Shown: positions 9,705 to 23,300 of the stretch, in pieces
Position numbering within the stretch: position 1 is the stretch's first letter
Layout of the letters: each line of letters starts with the position of its first letter
Assembly (NCBI GenBank): GCA_026724425.1
Contig: JAIUCV010000004.1
Span: 1,374,001-1,438,000, forward strand
Length of the DNA: 64,000 bases
Direction of reading: 5' to 3'
From: Erythrophleum ivorense
Taxonomy: Eukaryota; Streptophyta; Magnoliopsida; Fabales; Fabaceae
Made by a program: the position numbers and the translations under genes
Notes under the pieces: model-generated
What the model was told of the DNA's origin: nothing
Seen by the model: only the letters and a program-made list of their open reading frames with translations
The model's database searches: none

Positions 9705-12363
9705 TACTTGATCCACCTAATATACTAGATCATTGGAGAGAAGGGAATGAGATTCAAAGAATCCCAATAGCTCATCTCTCATTTAATCACACATAATATG
9801 TACAAAGCAAGCTTTTCAAATGCATGTATGGAAAAATGGAAGTCATGGACATTTTCAAAGCAACCTTGGCATGTGAATCAATCATACAAGACATTCAAGA
9901 GTTCCCCAAGTATTTAGATTGGCCTCACACTTCTTCTCATGGATTTTGGACTTGCCTCACCCATTCTTTAAGAGCTTTGGACTCAACCATACTCTTGGGA
10001 GCCCACTTTGCTTTTGGGAGACTCTTTGCTGTGTCTCAACCAAGCTCAAGGGTTCTTGGCTCATCCTCACCGAAGGGAAGAGTTCTTGGCCTCTCCTCAC
10101 TCAAGTAAACTCATACAAACATCATAGATTCATTTAAAACATAAAAACATAACATGGCATCAAGGATCATGGAATATAAAGGCATGCTAGCATACTTTTC
10201 TTAGCTTGAAAATATACATACACATATTCTAAAACAAGCTAAACACACATCCATGCATGAGAGAAGGTGGAGAGAGCTACCTTGCACAATTTCACACACT
10301 TTTTCCTTAGCTTTCAAGCCTCCTCTTTCGGCCACACACCCACAATTTGGTGGAGATAGTTTCTCTTGGCCTAGATACAATTTATGAGAGTCAATTAGGT
10401 CTATGAAACATATTCTAAGGCTACATCACTTAATAAAATACTAGATTGCTCTATAGGCTCCATTATGGTCCATAATCACACCTAATGGAGCAACACTCAT
10501 CAAATGACTTCTAGGCCTCATTCTTTCTTTTCAATTATGATTCTTGACTCCTTTTAAACCTCTTGGAGTCATCACATCATTAAAGCAAAGGGCCTAGCAT
10601 CATGTTACTTTTTTAGGTCTTAATATGGAACCTATGGCACCAATTCACTTTCATTGAGTTCTAAATTTTTTCTAAAGCCTTTACTCATCTTCACTCATCA
10701 CATATGACTCAAGAATAGCCTTAGAAAAGTTTAAAACTCTCCCTAGCTATAGGGACTTGCCTAGGCCAAGACTATGGGGGGAAGAAGAGTTCATGGCCTT
10801 CTTGATTTTTCCTTGATGGGAGACATACTTGGGAGGCTTCTTAGAGGTCTTAGGAGCTCAATCAAACACTCATATATGTTAGGGAATGCATGAATCAAAT
10901 CAGTTTTTACAATCCCTTCAAATGCACTACACTTTTTCTACTTAGAGTTCATTAATTTTTCTTGCAATTTCTTTGCTTTCTTGGATGGGAGGTGCATGTG
11001 GGGAGCTCTCTAGGGGTCTTAGGAGCATGTTTAAACATTCAATTAAGTCTAAGAACATTCATATAAAATTAGATTTGCAAGGGAGCATTTAGATCCCTAA
11101 TGGTTCTAACTTGTCTCCTAATGCTCCTTTCTTGATTCTATTGATTCCTTCTTAATCCTTGCCATCTAAAACCTTTAATCCCTCCACAAATTGGACAGAA
11201 ATTAGCCCATAAGACTTGGGCTCATGGTGGTCAAATTCGTGCAAGAGGAAGGGGGAGGGAGAAACTACCAAAGAATGGAAGTTTTACCTTATTTTCTTGC
11301 TTCCTTTGGCTTGTTCTTCCACTTGGTTGGCTTACTCCCTCAATTTTTGAAATTTCCCTCTCTGTTCTGCCCTAAAAACAGCACCAAACTCTCCATTAAA
11401 ATCATAGAAAGGAAGCTTGAGAGGAGAGGAGAAAGGTTCAAGAAGGAAGGATATGGAATTTCTTAAAGTTTCTTACCTTTTTCTTGAATTTCTTCCTCCA
11501 AAATCCTCCTCCTCTTATGCGCCTAAGAAGCTGGAGTTTTCCTCTAAAATTGGGCAAAAGCAAATCAGTCTTAGAGAGGAGAGAAAGAACATGGCATATA
11601 AAGAAGCTTCCTTTAATACTTTAATGCCAATTTTGCCTTTTGTTCCTAGCATTTTCGTTTCTCCTTTGTTTTAGCTCCTTTTTGAGAACCGTCTTTTCCA
11701 TCATAACAAATAAGTTCCCAATTTAATAAAATGCCTTTGAAATTACTCAAATCAGAGCTAAAACCTTCTCGAACAAATCGGTCAAAGTTTAGGTCAACCG
11801 ACATCGGAAAGAATACACCAGAGGGGCTTCACTGGTCCCGGGGCTTCCCATGGTTTTTGGGGCCTCTGAGAACCCCAGAAAACTTAAAACTTTCATTTAA
11901 AAAGCCCTCCTATGAGTTTTTCAAAAAGTACCCATATTTACGAAAATGCCACTGGCCTTTCGGCAAATTTATTGAATCACTCTGGCCTTGATTTATGGGC
12001 AAGTCAAGGCTCAAATCCTCATTTTCCATTATTTATAATTTTATCATAATTTTATTTGGCCCCAATTCCTTCTATTTCAGGGACTTCCTTTTGCATCTGG
12101 CCTATTTCTGATGTTTATGGAGAAACCAAACGTAATTACGAAAATACCATTATGTTTCGTCAATTTCTAACACAATTTTGTTTCTCCGTCTTAGCTCTAT
12201 TTGTCTTTCTTTCTGAGCCTGGGATTATCATTTTTAGGAGCCTAGAACTCTATCCAAATTTTTTTAGACATTTTCTAACTCATTTTAATAGACTTGCTTT
12301 TATATAGTTCATTTTGTTGTTTTACGAAAGTTACATTCATTATGTTTTCCACTGTTTGTTACA

Positions 12364-14170
12364 AGAATTATAAAAGGCTTGGGAAAGCATCATTTCAAAT
12401 TTTAAAGGCTAATTGTGGATGTTGAAAATTTAGGGTTCAAAAAGGGTCTAATGAAGCAACTTGACTTCTAGCTTATTTTAGTTTACATATGATGACCCTA
12501 ATAAGTTCCATTAAAATTATATGGCTAAAAGAAAATGAGATTTTGTAGCCTAAAAAGAAAAATTTAAGAATTGCCTCTTAAGGAACCTAACTTGTGCTAA
12601 AGATACATATTAAGTTCTAATATATATAAGTCCTAAGAACAAGGTTTAGAAAGGATCCTAATGAGCTATTTGGCATTGTACATTGCTATGTAGGCCAAAC
12701 AAATGCAAGTTTACTTAATGGAGGTGTGAACCAAAAAGGGAGAAAGTGAGAAACCAAAGACGAGAAGAAGTTCATGGGAGTTAGTAGTAGCTTGAAACTC
12801 CTGGCCTCATGAGGTAGCTCCATCTCCCTTTCTTGCAAGCATTTGAATACTTGATTAAGTTTAAACATTTGTGTGTGTTGTTATTTGATGCTTTCATGAC
12901 AAATGTTTTACTATGTTTTCCAAATGAGCTATATATGTATGAATAGGCAATAAGATGTCTCATAACTCCATAAGGCATAAAATTAAGCACAATAGCTCTT
13001 CATTGGCCTTGGGTTAAGATTAGTCAAGCTTAGCAAGTTTATGATAATGCCATGGCTTAAGCATGAATGAGTTTTTATATTATATGATGCATTTAATTTA
13101 TATGATGCATATGCATAGTATATTTGCACCACATGCATTACATTTGCTTATGGTATTCATATATACATTCATTGGTTAAGATTGGCTATCAAGATTCTCC
13201 CCATAATCTCATTCCCATGCTCTCACTAAACATTGCAAGGTCATGATGTCAAAGCAAGAAAGATGGGGAGACTTAGATACTAGAAATAATGTATTAAAAG
13301 CATGATATATGCCAAAATGTAATAAATGTATTAATATGACATTGACTTGTATCTTAAATGGTTTATGATGTAGAATGATGTAGTTATTCCATGTTTTATG
13401 TTAAAACTATGTGTATGAGTATGAGAATAGGAATATATGTCACGTGATGATGGAATATGACCATTTATATATATTCTTGCCATATTGTGTAAGGTTGTGT
13501 ATGTGCATATTTAAGTGCAAGGTGATCAAATTTTGATCCAACCCTCTTTATAGATAAGAAAAATGGTTTCAAATAATGTTTAGGGTGAAAGAAATACTCT
13601 CAAAGTGGAAGAATTCTAATTTGATACCATTTAGTCTAATTTGACCCCAAAAAAAAGGACTAAAAAGAGATCTAAACTACTTTTATGTCAAAAGTAGTTT
13701 AAATGATCTAGTTTGAGTCTAAAAGTTGGCATGCAATTAGACCTTTAGTAGAGCTTTCTAACAAGCTAAGGGTGGTAATTTTTGAAGGTTTACAAAATAT
13801 TTCATGAATTTCCAAATTTCAAAACAAGTTGTAGTTTGGTCCTTATATTGTTCCTACTATCCAAATATGATATTTTGTGTCTTTGAGGGGGCAAGTGAAC
13901 TCAAATGCTCATAAAATTTCACAACCCTGTAGCTCATATCAAAAGTTTTCCATGGCCATTGAGTTTGCATAAATCAGAGTTTTGTTGCCAAAGATATGCA
14001 TTTTTGAAGTTTAGGTTTAGTTATGCATTTTTTGAAATTGGAGCCTGATATATGTGCTGGTCTAATGTTTTCAACCCTACACAACCTTCAAATGGATTCA
14101 TTGTATTTAAAATTTTTATAACATCTTAAGCTTTCTATAAATCATAATTTGCATGAATTAGAGTTACTGA
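12364..14170 (+). repeat. 3' half of a diverged Tekay-like LTR, plus orientation
   Basis: The order of landmarks matches 58640-60120 of the complete LTR in the same orientation: the GGTAGCTCCATCTCCC block (12812), the GGCATGCAATTAGAC block (13728) and the GGTTTACAAAATATTTCATG block (13787). The 5' half is missing because the segment begins exactly where the minus-strand LTR ends (12363). Its right end is not sharp. No gene is seen. Confidence 0.65.
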
Positions 14171-14634
14171 TTAATGCTATTTTTATATATATTAATCCTC
14201 CTAATTTAGGCACTTTGATGATTGAATATGACTTATTGCATTTTATTAGATGATAATTGATTTTATTAGCCAGTTTTTGCACTTTAGGAATTAAATTGCT
14301 AAAATTATTGATTTTAATACATACATTTGTTTAAATAATTTTGTAAAATTTTTCCCATTTAATATTGTTTATTATATTTGCAAACATTTGATAGGTAAAT
14401 AAAATTTGAATGGGAGATTAATTTAAAGAAAATATGGAAGTTTCAAGTATGCAATCTCAAGGAGAGAATAAGTGCCACAAGTTTAATGCAATTTTTTTAG
14501 AATATAAAATAAAATAAAATAAATAAGTTGAATGGAAATTTGGGTCTGGACCATGTACACGTAGAAACTTCTTAGTAACACACAACATCATACTTATGGT
14601 TACACACTTGCATATTCACACATGCAAAGAAACA
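14171..14634. other. Anonymous AT-rich sequence
   Basis: No coding signal, RNA gene or recognisable repeat end was found. Contains a short AAAAT microrepeat near 14505-14525. Confidence 0.5.
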
Positions 14635-17600
14635 TGTAGGCAACATCTCCACATTGACCCCTTATCATTTTCACAATAAAACCATAAGTTGATAGCGTTG
14701 TTATTCTGATTAGCCTACAGGTTCTTATTTTGTTGTAGGGAAATGGAATTACTGAAATTCCAGTTTGCTCATTATTTCGCACTTGTTTTTGTGGAATTTT
14801 TTTCACCCATCAAATATTATCTAAAAATCATAAAAATTGGTAGATAAGCCATTACAATAGTTTTTAAAAAATCTCATTGATAACCCTTTAACCAATGCTA
14901 TCTCACTACTTACCTTAGTTGAGTCTATTGCACCTAAAGGTCTTTGTTTCTGGCTTAGTTAGCTTAGGAAACAAACCCAGAAAATTTTGCAATTTTCTAG
15001 ATTGAAGGCTAAATATCTGAGCTATTGTCGCATAAAATTTTGTTTGTTAACTCCTTCATTTACCTATTTAACATGATTGATTATAAAATCTGCTCAAAAC
15101 TGTCTTGTGCAGAAGTTAGGTGACAATAATAGAGTAATTTCCTAATCTGTCTTACTCCAAAAATTCCCTAATTTTCCAAATTTCACATTTAAGAAAAGGG
15201 CAACCTACTATAAAAATTTAAACTTTAAATTCCTTCTTTAACTATATCCACAAGAGGCAAACATTAAATATCTATAAAACGCGGCAACACAACAATGTCA
15301 TATTACATATGTTTGGTTGTTTTAGCCCACTCAAGAAGTTTATGTACCAACTTTAACACAGTCTCTTCCCATCAATTAAATACATATGATTATTCTAGAA
15401 TTGCATCCAAAATTATGATGATCTGTTTCATGCAAACACAATTACGAGATATAACTTGTACATAGAGTTCAATAGTACTGATATGTGTCGTCATTAAACA
15501 TACCGTAAATTCCTCTTGTATTATATTTATATAGAAACTAACGGGAGGTTAATAAAACAACATTACCAACTCTTCTAGAGCTAAAATTTAGCATTTACCA
15601 TGGAATTTACAACTAACTACAGTCAGTACGTAGTCTACTAATTGGTATGGTTATCCTCTATTGGTCTAACTTTGTCTGTAGCATGGATACTACCTGAAAA
15701 ATGGTTAGCTATACAATGAGATTTAATCCTAGTAGATAACAATGGATTCATGGCATACACACAAAAGGAACACTAAATTTAAAAAATACAATCGATGCAC
15801 AATTCAATGTCGAAGCATGTAAATCCCAAGTAGCAAGGTGCTTTCATTCGTTAGGCTAATATACTTCGATTATTGGCTAATAACAATAATCTAGTACTCA
15901 TGAGAGTACTTAATGGGCATAAATGCAACCATACATAGCATAAGAAATTTAGAAATCATTCAATGCAATTGTGTATGTAAATAGACAGAATACCATATTA
16001 GCTACCTGTTTCGTCACTGTTGTTGCGTAAAGTTATTCCTTAGCTTTTGTTGCTCCCATTTCTTTTCCTAAAATTTTAGTCACACATCATCTTAATTAAG
16101 GATAGGTCATGGTCAATATTCACATTTCAGTTAAGCTACTAGTTCACCATACAAAATTCCTAATTCCCTTTCAACTTATGTCAATATATGTGAGTGTCCT
16201 TTACCTAGTAGCCAGTTGTGTGGTTCTATTAGGTGTTTGAATATCTTTCCTCTGCTCTGCCACTCAGTACCATTTTTCTTATGTAATGTAGAATGTTTCT
16301 AGCATGCTATCCCCATAGCTAATATACTCAAATGTATACATATTCCTATCCTTCCATTCTCTCGGTCTCAATTGACTTCAAGGAAGCAAAATTCAGTCCT
16401 TTACCTTTAATTGTCCACAACTTACTCCCAATAGCCTTTCCTTCAAAATTCTATTACTGTCCAACCAAGATTAAACATCCAAATTAATTAATTTATCCAG
16501 CCAAATGGAAGTAGTTAAGAAATCTAAATATTTTCCTATACTTACCTCTAATGATTCTCTTTGAAATTCCCTGATCCTTCACGCTTTCTCCCTACTCCTC
16601 AGCTTCATGATTTGACTAAAAACTTTACTTTCCTTCTCTCACTTCTACTCTTAGCCTAAAAGGAGCCAAAGTGGAATGAGATCATGATATTGGCCAGCTC
16701 GTGCTTCTCAATCGAAGGTGGGTGCAATTAATCAAAATGGATGTTTGGAAATTGGCTTATTTTATTTCTCTTCGACTAAGCTTCTTTCCACTGTGCAAGA
16801 TAGGTGTCCCTATTCTAGATTACCTAAGCTATTCATTTACATGCAAATTCTTATCCCTAGCTTCTCCATGGCTGAATGCACCATTTAAGTTAATCAAATG
16901 CCATCTACACACATATATGTACATGTCTTACATAAGGAAGCATGAGGTGTCGTTAGTATTTAATTCCCACATCCAAGAAAGAAGCAAGCCATAATCAAAT
17001 ACCATTTGTATATATATATATCTTGCATAGTTAATACATAAGATGTAGATTTGTTTATTAAAGTTTCTTTCCTCCATGGCCCACTCCACCGTTTATGCTT
17101 AATGTCTCGTTCCTATCTTATTGCCTTAGATGAAACCTATGGCAGTCCACATGGCTAACTATTATGGATAGCAAAACCACACATGGATACATATATTTTG
17201 ATGAGTAATGGCTTTATAAAATGTTTTGTTCTAATGTCCTAAGGCATTACTTAATAATGTATATATATATATATATATTGATGGTAGACACTCCAAGATG
17301 TTAAACCGTCCCCTTTTCTTATATGTCTACATCTCCTAATGCCTACGCTACTAATCCAAGGGAGCTTCATGGCAATTGTTTTTTTTCCATGGCTAAGTTA
17401 AGGTGCACTACCATGTCCAAACATGATTATCTAGGTGACAAGTTAATGGAATGTTAAGGTGGCATTGTTTTATCTTTATTATCCCATATTTGTTTGCTTG
17501 ATCATACCACTTCTTGTTCGCCCATGCATGTGTTAGAAATTTCAAAACTCATTCTAAGGTTTATGTAAGTTTTATCTTGTACTATTCATGGTTAATACAA

Positions 17601-17897
17601 GGGATTGCCACTTAACCAAATACCCTTGCTTAGATGTATTCCTAAATGTGAAAATAATGAAGATGTTTTGATAAGAATGGTTGTAAGTTCATCTTGCTTT
17701 GTGGTCATATGCTTCCATGCTAACTAAGTGGTCAAGTTGATGTCTCAGTTAAGCTTCCTAATACACGTCCTCCTTTCTAGTCCTAATTAGGTTGCTTAGT
17801 TTCTAATTGACTTTGATTAGCTCTCTAATGTTTTCATTGAGGTTCTTCTTTAGCTAATTTGGTTACGTTACCATTTTTAGCAATTTAGAATGTGACA
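14635..17897 (-). repeat. LTR-like repeat, inverted homologue of 33050-35717
   Basis: Long colinear similarity to the reverse complement of 33050-35717 is visible throughout: the TAGCCTACAGGTTCTTATTT block (14713) against 35640, the CCTAGTAGATAACAATGG block (15728) against 35130, the TATATATATATC plus TTGCATAG block (17010) against 33570, and the AGCAATTTAGAATGTGACA end (17897) against 33050. The ends read TGT...ACA as for an LTR. It is longer than the other copy (3.26 against 2.67 kb), so it carries insertions or the other deletions. The flanking five bases do not match, so it is not a clean solo LTR. Open frames inside (such as 16701-16994) show no protein similarity I recognise. Confidence 0.75.
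17258..17279. repeat. (TA)n microsatellite
   Basis: Uninterrupted alternating TA run of about eleven units within the LTR-like repeat. Confidence 0.9.
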
Positions 17898-19460
17898 GTG
17901 GAGGCAACAAATTTTCATGTAGAAGATCCAACTTTCATCTCACGTGAGCACATCAGCTACAGAAGGCTTGAGTTTATAGGAAGAAAGAGAGGATTTAAAT
18001 GAAGCTACTAGGAGGCCCAAATTTAAAGGAAGAAACACGTAGACAACACGAGTTGGAGAACGTAGAAGCAATAAAGGAAGAACCATTTACATACAACACC
18101 AAAACATAAGAAGAAGACATAGGTTCAGGGTCCTGGAGAGAACATCAGAGAGGCTCGATCCAGAACGTGGAAGCTACATGAAGCATCTAATAGAATACAT
18201 GCGAAATTGACATGGGGAAGCACGAGCTACAGAATACATGAAGAAAAAAAATTAAAGAAGCATGAGCATAAGAGAGAAGCTAAGTACGTGATCATTGAAA
18301 TGAAGGGCTTAGGTAGTAGCTAAAAATAAGGAGTCCAATGTTTCATCAGACACGTTTCATCATTCATCTAAAGAACAATCTAAAACATGTGAGGGAGTAA
18401 AAGAGGAAAAGCACATGAAAAAGCATGTGAGAAGCATGGGGGTCATTAAAACACTCGGGTAGCATCCAGAGAAGAGAGGAATGCATCATCACAATTCATT
18501 CACATTACACTTTATTCATCCACATCTTCAACCGTAGCTCTCCACCCATTTCACTCCATCTCCTTCCACCACCATGAAGCATTAATTCCCTCTTGTGGCT
18601 AGTTTGGATGACAACCTTAGATTAAATCTTGAATCTATTGGGATTAGCAAGGGATTTTAGGCTTATATTTCTATTTTATTTTCTCTCTTTCTACATTAAT
18701 TTTTGTTTTTAAACTTGCTTGGTTAAGATTGTAATTGACTGAAATTGGTGTAGTTTGTAATTGATAACTGATTAGATATTAATTAAGAGAGTATTTGAAT
18801 GATTATTAAATTGAATTAAGTGCTGGATTTTCATTTTCCTACAATTTTTCATGTGTGTAATCAAGGTGTTTGATGAAATATATGTGAGAATTTGTGTGCT
18901 TAATTATTTGATTTAAGAATTCTTTGCAATTTGATTGATTGATTAAACATTCTAGGATGATAATTCTAAGGCTAATTGATCAATTAATCACTCAAATTTA
19001 GTGTTCATTGATTCTAATGACAAGAATTAATGATTTAATGTAGGGTTAAGGTTTCAATTCAATATTAACTTGTTAATCTCTTGAATCTTGTGTAGTAACT
19101 CAGGATAACTTGTTATGAACATAAATAGAGAATATTAGACCAAAACCAATGACAATTAAATTAGGATAAAGAGAGTGGATACCAAGGGACAAATCTATGG
19201 CTAGTCACATGTCCATTAATTGCCTATTAACTCATGCATTTAGGTAGTAGTTAGGAGTTTTAATTCAATTTAAATTTAGGCAAATTCAATTCAATCAAAC
19301 CCCCCTTTAGTAAGGTAATTTTTAGAGTTCTTTTATATTTAGAAAACCTAATTGAATATTGAAATCCATTTCTAAGGGAGACGATATAGGTTGTACCACT
19401 AGCTACAAATCTTTACTCAATCTAGTTTATTTTGAGGTTGCATGACACAACCATTTTAGT
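17898..19460 (+). other. Possible non-autonomous retroelement leader/LTR (gypsy-like)
   Basis: No gene seen. The stretch has the character of LTR/5' leaders of large plant gypsy elements: a purine-rich first part, then a long AT-rich low-coding part ending in a GGGAGACGATA block near 19376 followed by short C/T-rich words. This resembles the GGGAACGATAC block at 23185. Assignment is weak. Confidence 0.3.
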
Positions 19461-22140
19461 TATATATCCTGAGTTATGAATTTTTGAAATTAATGCATAT
19501 TATGGCTCATAGTACTAAATTGGGCTAATGGAACTCCTTAGGTATCCAATGTGTGTTTTATAATTAAGTGGACCAAAAAAAATTTGTTTTTGATAAATGT
19601 AAATAAAGGAAAGGAAAAATCCAAATTATGATCCCTGTAGCTTTGATTGGTTTGTAAAGGATTGATTTATGTCATTAAAACTACAGTAATAGTTGTAATC
19701 TCGTGATTAACACCTATGAAGAATATAAATAAATAAGATAAAGTGAGGTATGACAATGACGCATTCATAAATATTCATAAAATTTTTCTAAAATTATGAT
19801 GGCAAATCCATAACCAAAGGTTGTAAGGGTTTGGCTTTTAATGTGTGTTGTGGTGACTAGAGGCATTGTGTATTCCTTTGATATCTTTGCTTAGTAGAAG
19901 TCATTATGGATAAAAAATTTTATGAACTCATGTTGTGATCATATAAAGGCTTAAAACCAATTAATAAGCAAGAAACCTATTTACGTGTATTGAGCAAGTC
20001 AGTATGGTTTCTTAATTCCCATATTGTAGTCATTTAATCTCTAAGAAAAATAAGTTATCTTTGGAATTTCATGTACTAATGAGCCTTATTTATGTATTAT
20101 TAAGGTCTCCTCGTATGACAAAATACTTTTGGGTTTGCTTAATACATATTCAAATGGTTTAATAAATATTATTCAGTGCTAATTAACTAACATAAGTATG
20201 AGTGAAGTTTATTTGATATGAATTGGGATCTTACGATGATCTTTCATTTTAGACATAAAGATGCATTGCAATGAAGCTTAAATTGTCTTAGGCTTGTCTC
20301 TAAATCTTGGTTTTAGTAATATTTTGTCTCAATGTAATTTATAATCTTACTTCTTTTTTTGCCAATGTGTCCTTCTAAAAGGAATAAAGACTAAATTATG
20401 TTCAAGGTTCTCAATGACAAGTAAAACAGATCACATTATTTTCATCACACTTGTAACCTTATTTTATGATCACGTAGGTTTATATATGTTGGCATTTTAC
20501 TCATATTGTCAACAAGTTTGGATACTTGAATAACTCTAAAGTGAGCTATTAAAATTTTACAAAGGAAGCTTTGTTGTACTTGTAAATTACTAAAACTATA
20601 AAAACTCATTAAAGATTTTGTTTGTTTTTGCTACAAAATAATTCACTTATTGATGTTTGTGATTGTTAAAGTTGTTAAAATGACACTCATAATTGGTTTT
20701 CATAAAGTGTGATATTTGATGAAACTTGAGTGTAGTTGATCTATGATTGAAATTTGAAAATTTTCAATACGATTGTATTAATGATACTCTTTTCTTACAC
20801 ACACACACACACATATCTCATAAATATATGTAGTAGAAATTAATTTGTTAAATTCTAAAATCATATGGGATTATTTTCATAGAACACATGTTTGTAATGC
20901 CACTAATCAAATATTTCTATTGCTAGAACATTTCTAGCTTGTTTGTGAGGGAGAGGATGCCTTATAATATATTGGGTTAATAAGAGTTTTGGAATAATTT
21001 GGTGATTTCACCAATTAGAGGTTGATTCTCAAACTAAAGGTTCAAAACTCATATAGTCAAAGACACATGAAATGCATGGATATTTTAGGGTCTTTTGATC
21101 TCCTAAGTTAGTGGATTTTTCTATACATTTCGCATTTATAGGATGATTTCATAGATATGATTCACCTTAGTTACATCTAATTGATGTAATTAGTTGTTAC
21201 ATCTATTTAATGTATTTATTGATGATTATCATTGTGTTGATACTTTGTTTGTACAAAGATTGAATATAACATGTATTTTAAGATATACTGCTTATCTTAA
21301 GCATGACTTTTGTATTTGTTATAATATGTCTTTGTTGATACCATACAATATTCTCAAGATAAAGTTATTTGAGACATATAGGTTTATTTTAAGCCAAATG
21401 ATTTCTCCTACCAATTTTGCATAAAAGATATTGAGACATCATATAAAAGATCAATAAGAAATAGTGCATTGTTAATCACTTTTGAGAACTATTTCTTTCA
21501 CACTTTTAGAGTTATGATCCATGTTAGCATGATTATTAATATGTATGATTGTGAATTGGAAGTATGTCAATAAAAGACATATGATCACCATTATCCCATA
21601 TTAATGGTCATGTCAGATCGATTTGTATTCATGGTGTTATCTTAGACAATCTTTAAAAGGTGTGCATGTAAGGATTTGTTATTTTGTCAACTTGAAAGTC
21701 ATTTTATAAAATAAAATGGATTTCTTTAAAAACACAATCAATGTAGCCCCAGTGGTAGAATATTGGAAAATTTTTTATGTAAGCTCACATTAATTTTATT
21801 ATTTGTTTTTTGAAAATATGTGTTGGTTAATGGTCCATTGAAATATATTATAGGCCTCATTAATTAAGTGATTATATGGTATTTAGGCTTTAAAACACAT
21901 TTATAATTTTGAGTCTAGTTTGTGGTTAAAAATATGGGCTATTAGATTTTATTGAAGGCTATGATTGATGACTCCCAATATTTAGTATTAATTATAGTTA
22001 ATTGGATTTAATTTGGGAGTCATCCATTAGAGTTTTAATGGAATTATTTATTATTTGTAAATAATTTTTCATATCAAAAGTGAAAGAGAGAAATGAAGTT
22101 AATTGTGAATAATTATGATTGAGTAGATGTTGCCTTAATA
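19461..22140. other. Anonymous AT-rich intergenic sequence
   Basis: No reading frame with recognisable product, no RNA gene and no clear repeat end. An (AC)8 microsatellite lies at 20797-20812. A tRNA-A-box-like word near 21746-21768 lacks a B box. Confidence 0.5.
20797..20812. repeat. (AC)8 microsatellite
   Basis: Eight uninterrupted AC units. Confidence 0.95.
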
Positions 22141-23300
22141 GAAAATATTTCTTGTTTCAGAATTTTACTCAATGATAAGCTCCAGGCAAAGAAGCGGTCG
22201 CTTTATCTGAAGAAGTGGCCGCTAAATTCGGTAAGCTCCAGGAAAAGAAGCGGTCGCTTTATCTGAAGAAGCGGCCGCTAAACCCGGCGTCAAAACTCTG
22301 CGTTTTGATTAATGAGGATACAAAACACGAATTGCAGCTAGGTTTTCATTCATTCTGCGGCAGAGGAGGGTTCTGAACGTCGAAGAGGCATTTTTGGGTG
22401 GTCTTTGGAGGTTTTTCAAGCTTGGAGGAGTGAAGGAAGAGGAAGAATCAAGGGGAAGCTCCACTTTTTGCATTTATTTCATCCCTTTGTTTGCTTTTTC
22501 TGTTTCTCTTCATCTTCTCCATGTATTTGATTGGGATTTGCTGTAGATTTAGCTATGTGTAGCTAAACTTCCCTTTACCTAGAGTACTATGAACTTGATG
22601 TGAACTAAATCTTTATTTTTCTTGTTGATTGTAATGATTTGAGCCTTGTGTATCTTTCTTTTGCTTAATGCTTTCTTAGGGATTGGCCACCTCTTGGAAT
22701 TGATTTGGGTAATTGGAAATTACCTTGAAAAAGGAATTCTAATTGGACCTAAGAGTTGGATAGATTAAGTTAGATTATTCTAATTCGTAATTGGGATAGA
22801 AATATACCTAATTGCCTTAATTGGTTTGTAGAGGGTTATGGTTAGTAATGCACTCTAACCAAATTCTAAGGACACTTAGACTTTAGGAAAGAGTAGGGCT
22901 ATAATTACATCGACGGACAGTTATAGCTTATGAATCTCTTAACCCACAAGGTGATAATTAATTGCAATTGAACAAGTAATTATGTTCTAGTAAGCATCAA
23001 GGGAATAGTGACTCTAGGTAACTTCAAAACCTTGGATTTTTGTCTAAATTTTCCTTGCCAACTAAGTTTTCTTTAATTTGTTTTGGGTGAAAATTAGTTT
23101 TAAATCATGAATTGTTTTATTGGTAGCTTAACATGGATGAAAGGGGGTTGTGCATTGCCTAATTGCATTTAAGTCATTCCTCGTGGGAACGATACTTTTA
23201 CTTATCATTGAACTACTTGACGACCCGTGCACTTGCGGAAGCCTATATAATTTTTCGTGGTCAAGTTTTCTGGCGAGGGTAAGACACTATTTATGGCAAG
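22141..23300 (+). repeat. Gypsy (Athila/Tat-like) LTR-like segment
   Basis: Contains a GC-rich tandem repeat (22176-22287) and the block CTCGTGGGAACGATAC (23182), then GACGACCCGTGCACTTGCGG (23220), words typical of the 3' end of plant Athila/Tat-type LTRs. The following TTTTCTGGCGAGGG (23266) is where such LTRs pass into a TGGCGCC-type primer site, but the site is degraded. I could not find a matching second LTR or coding domains, so this is at most a fragment. Confidence 0.4.
22176..22287. repeat. 56-bp GC-rich tandem repeat, two copies
   Basis: Units 22176-22231 and 22232-22287 differ at four positions. The core is AAGCGGTCGC and GCGGCCGC-like, spaced by TTTATCTGAAGAAG, strikingly GC-rich against the surrounding AT-rich DNA. 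Confidence 0.93.

Larger units (their letters stand above)
2398..12363 (-). repeat. Long Ty3/gypsy (Tekay/Del-like) LTR, minus strand, split by a Copia element
   Basis: The left boundary TGTAACACCATAA and the right boundary TTTGTTACA are the inverted ends of the same LTR family seen complete at 56931-60580 and 43838-47458, read on the minus strand. Colinear similarity covers the whole stretch except the inserted Copia element at 3815-9709. Removing it leaves about 4.07 kb of LTR, longer than the other copies. The flanking five bases (AGTAA left, AGAAT right) do not match, so it is either not a simple solo LTR or one flank is rearranged. Short open frames in this region are non-coding by-products of the LTR; the same frame appears in the copy at 60282-60479. 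Confidence 0.82.

Noticed and set aside
16701..16994. 97-residue frame as a gene
   Set aside because: It sits in an LTR-like repeat whose inverted homologue does not preserve the frame.
21741..21800. tRNA-like word (GTAGCCCCAGTGGTAGAATATT) suggesting a tRNA or SINE
   Set aside because: It resembles an A box only; no B box, no cloverleaf and no poly(A) tail follow.
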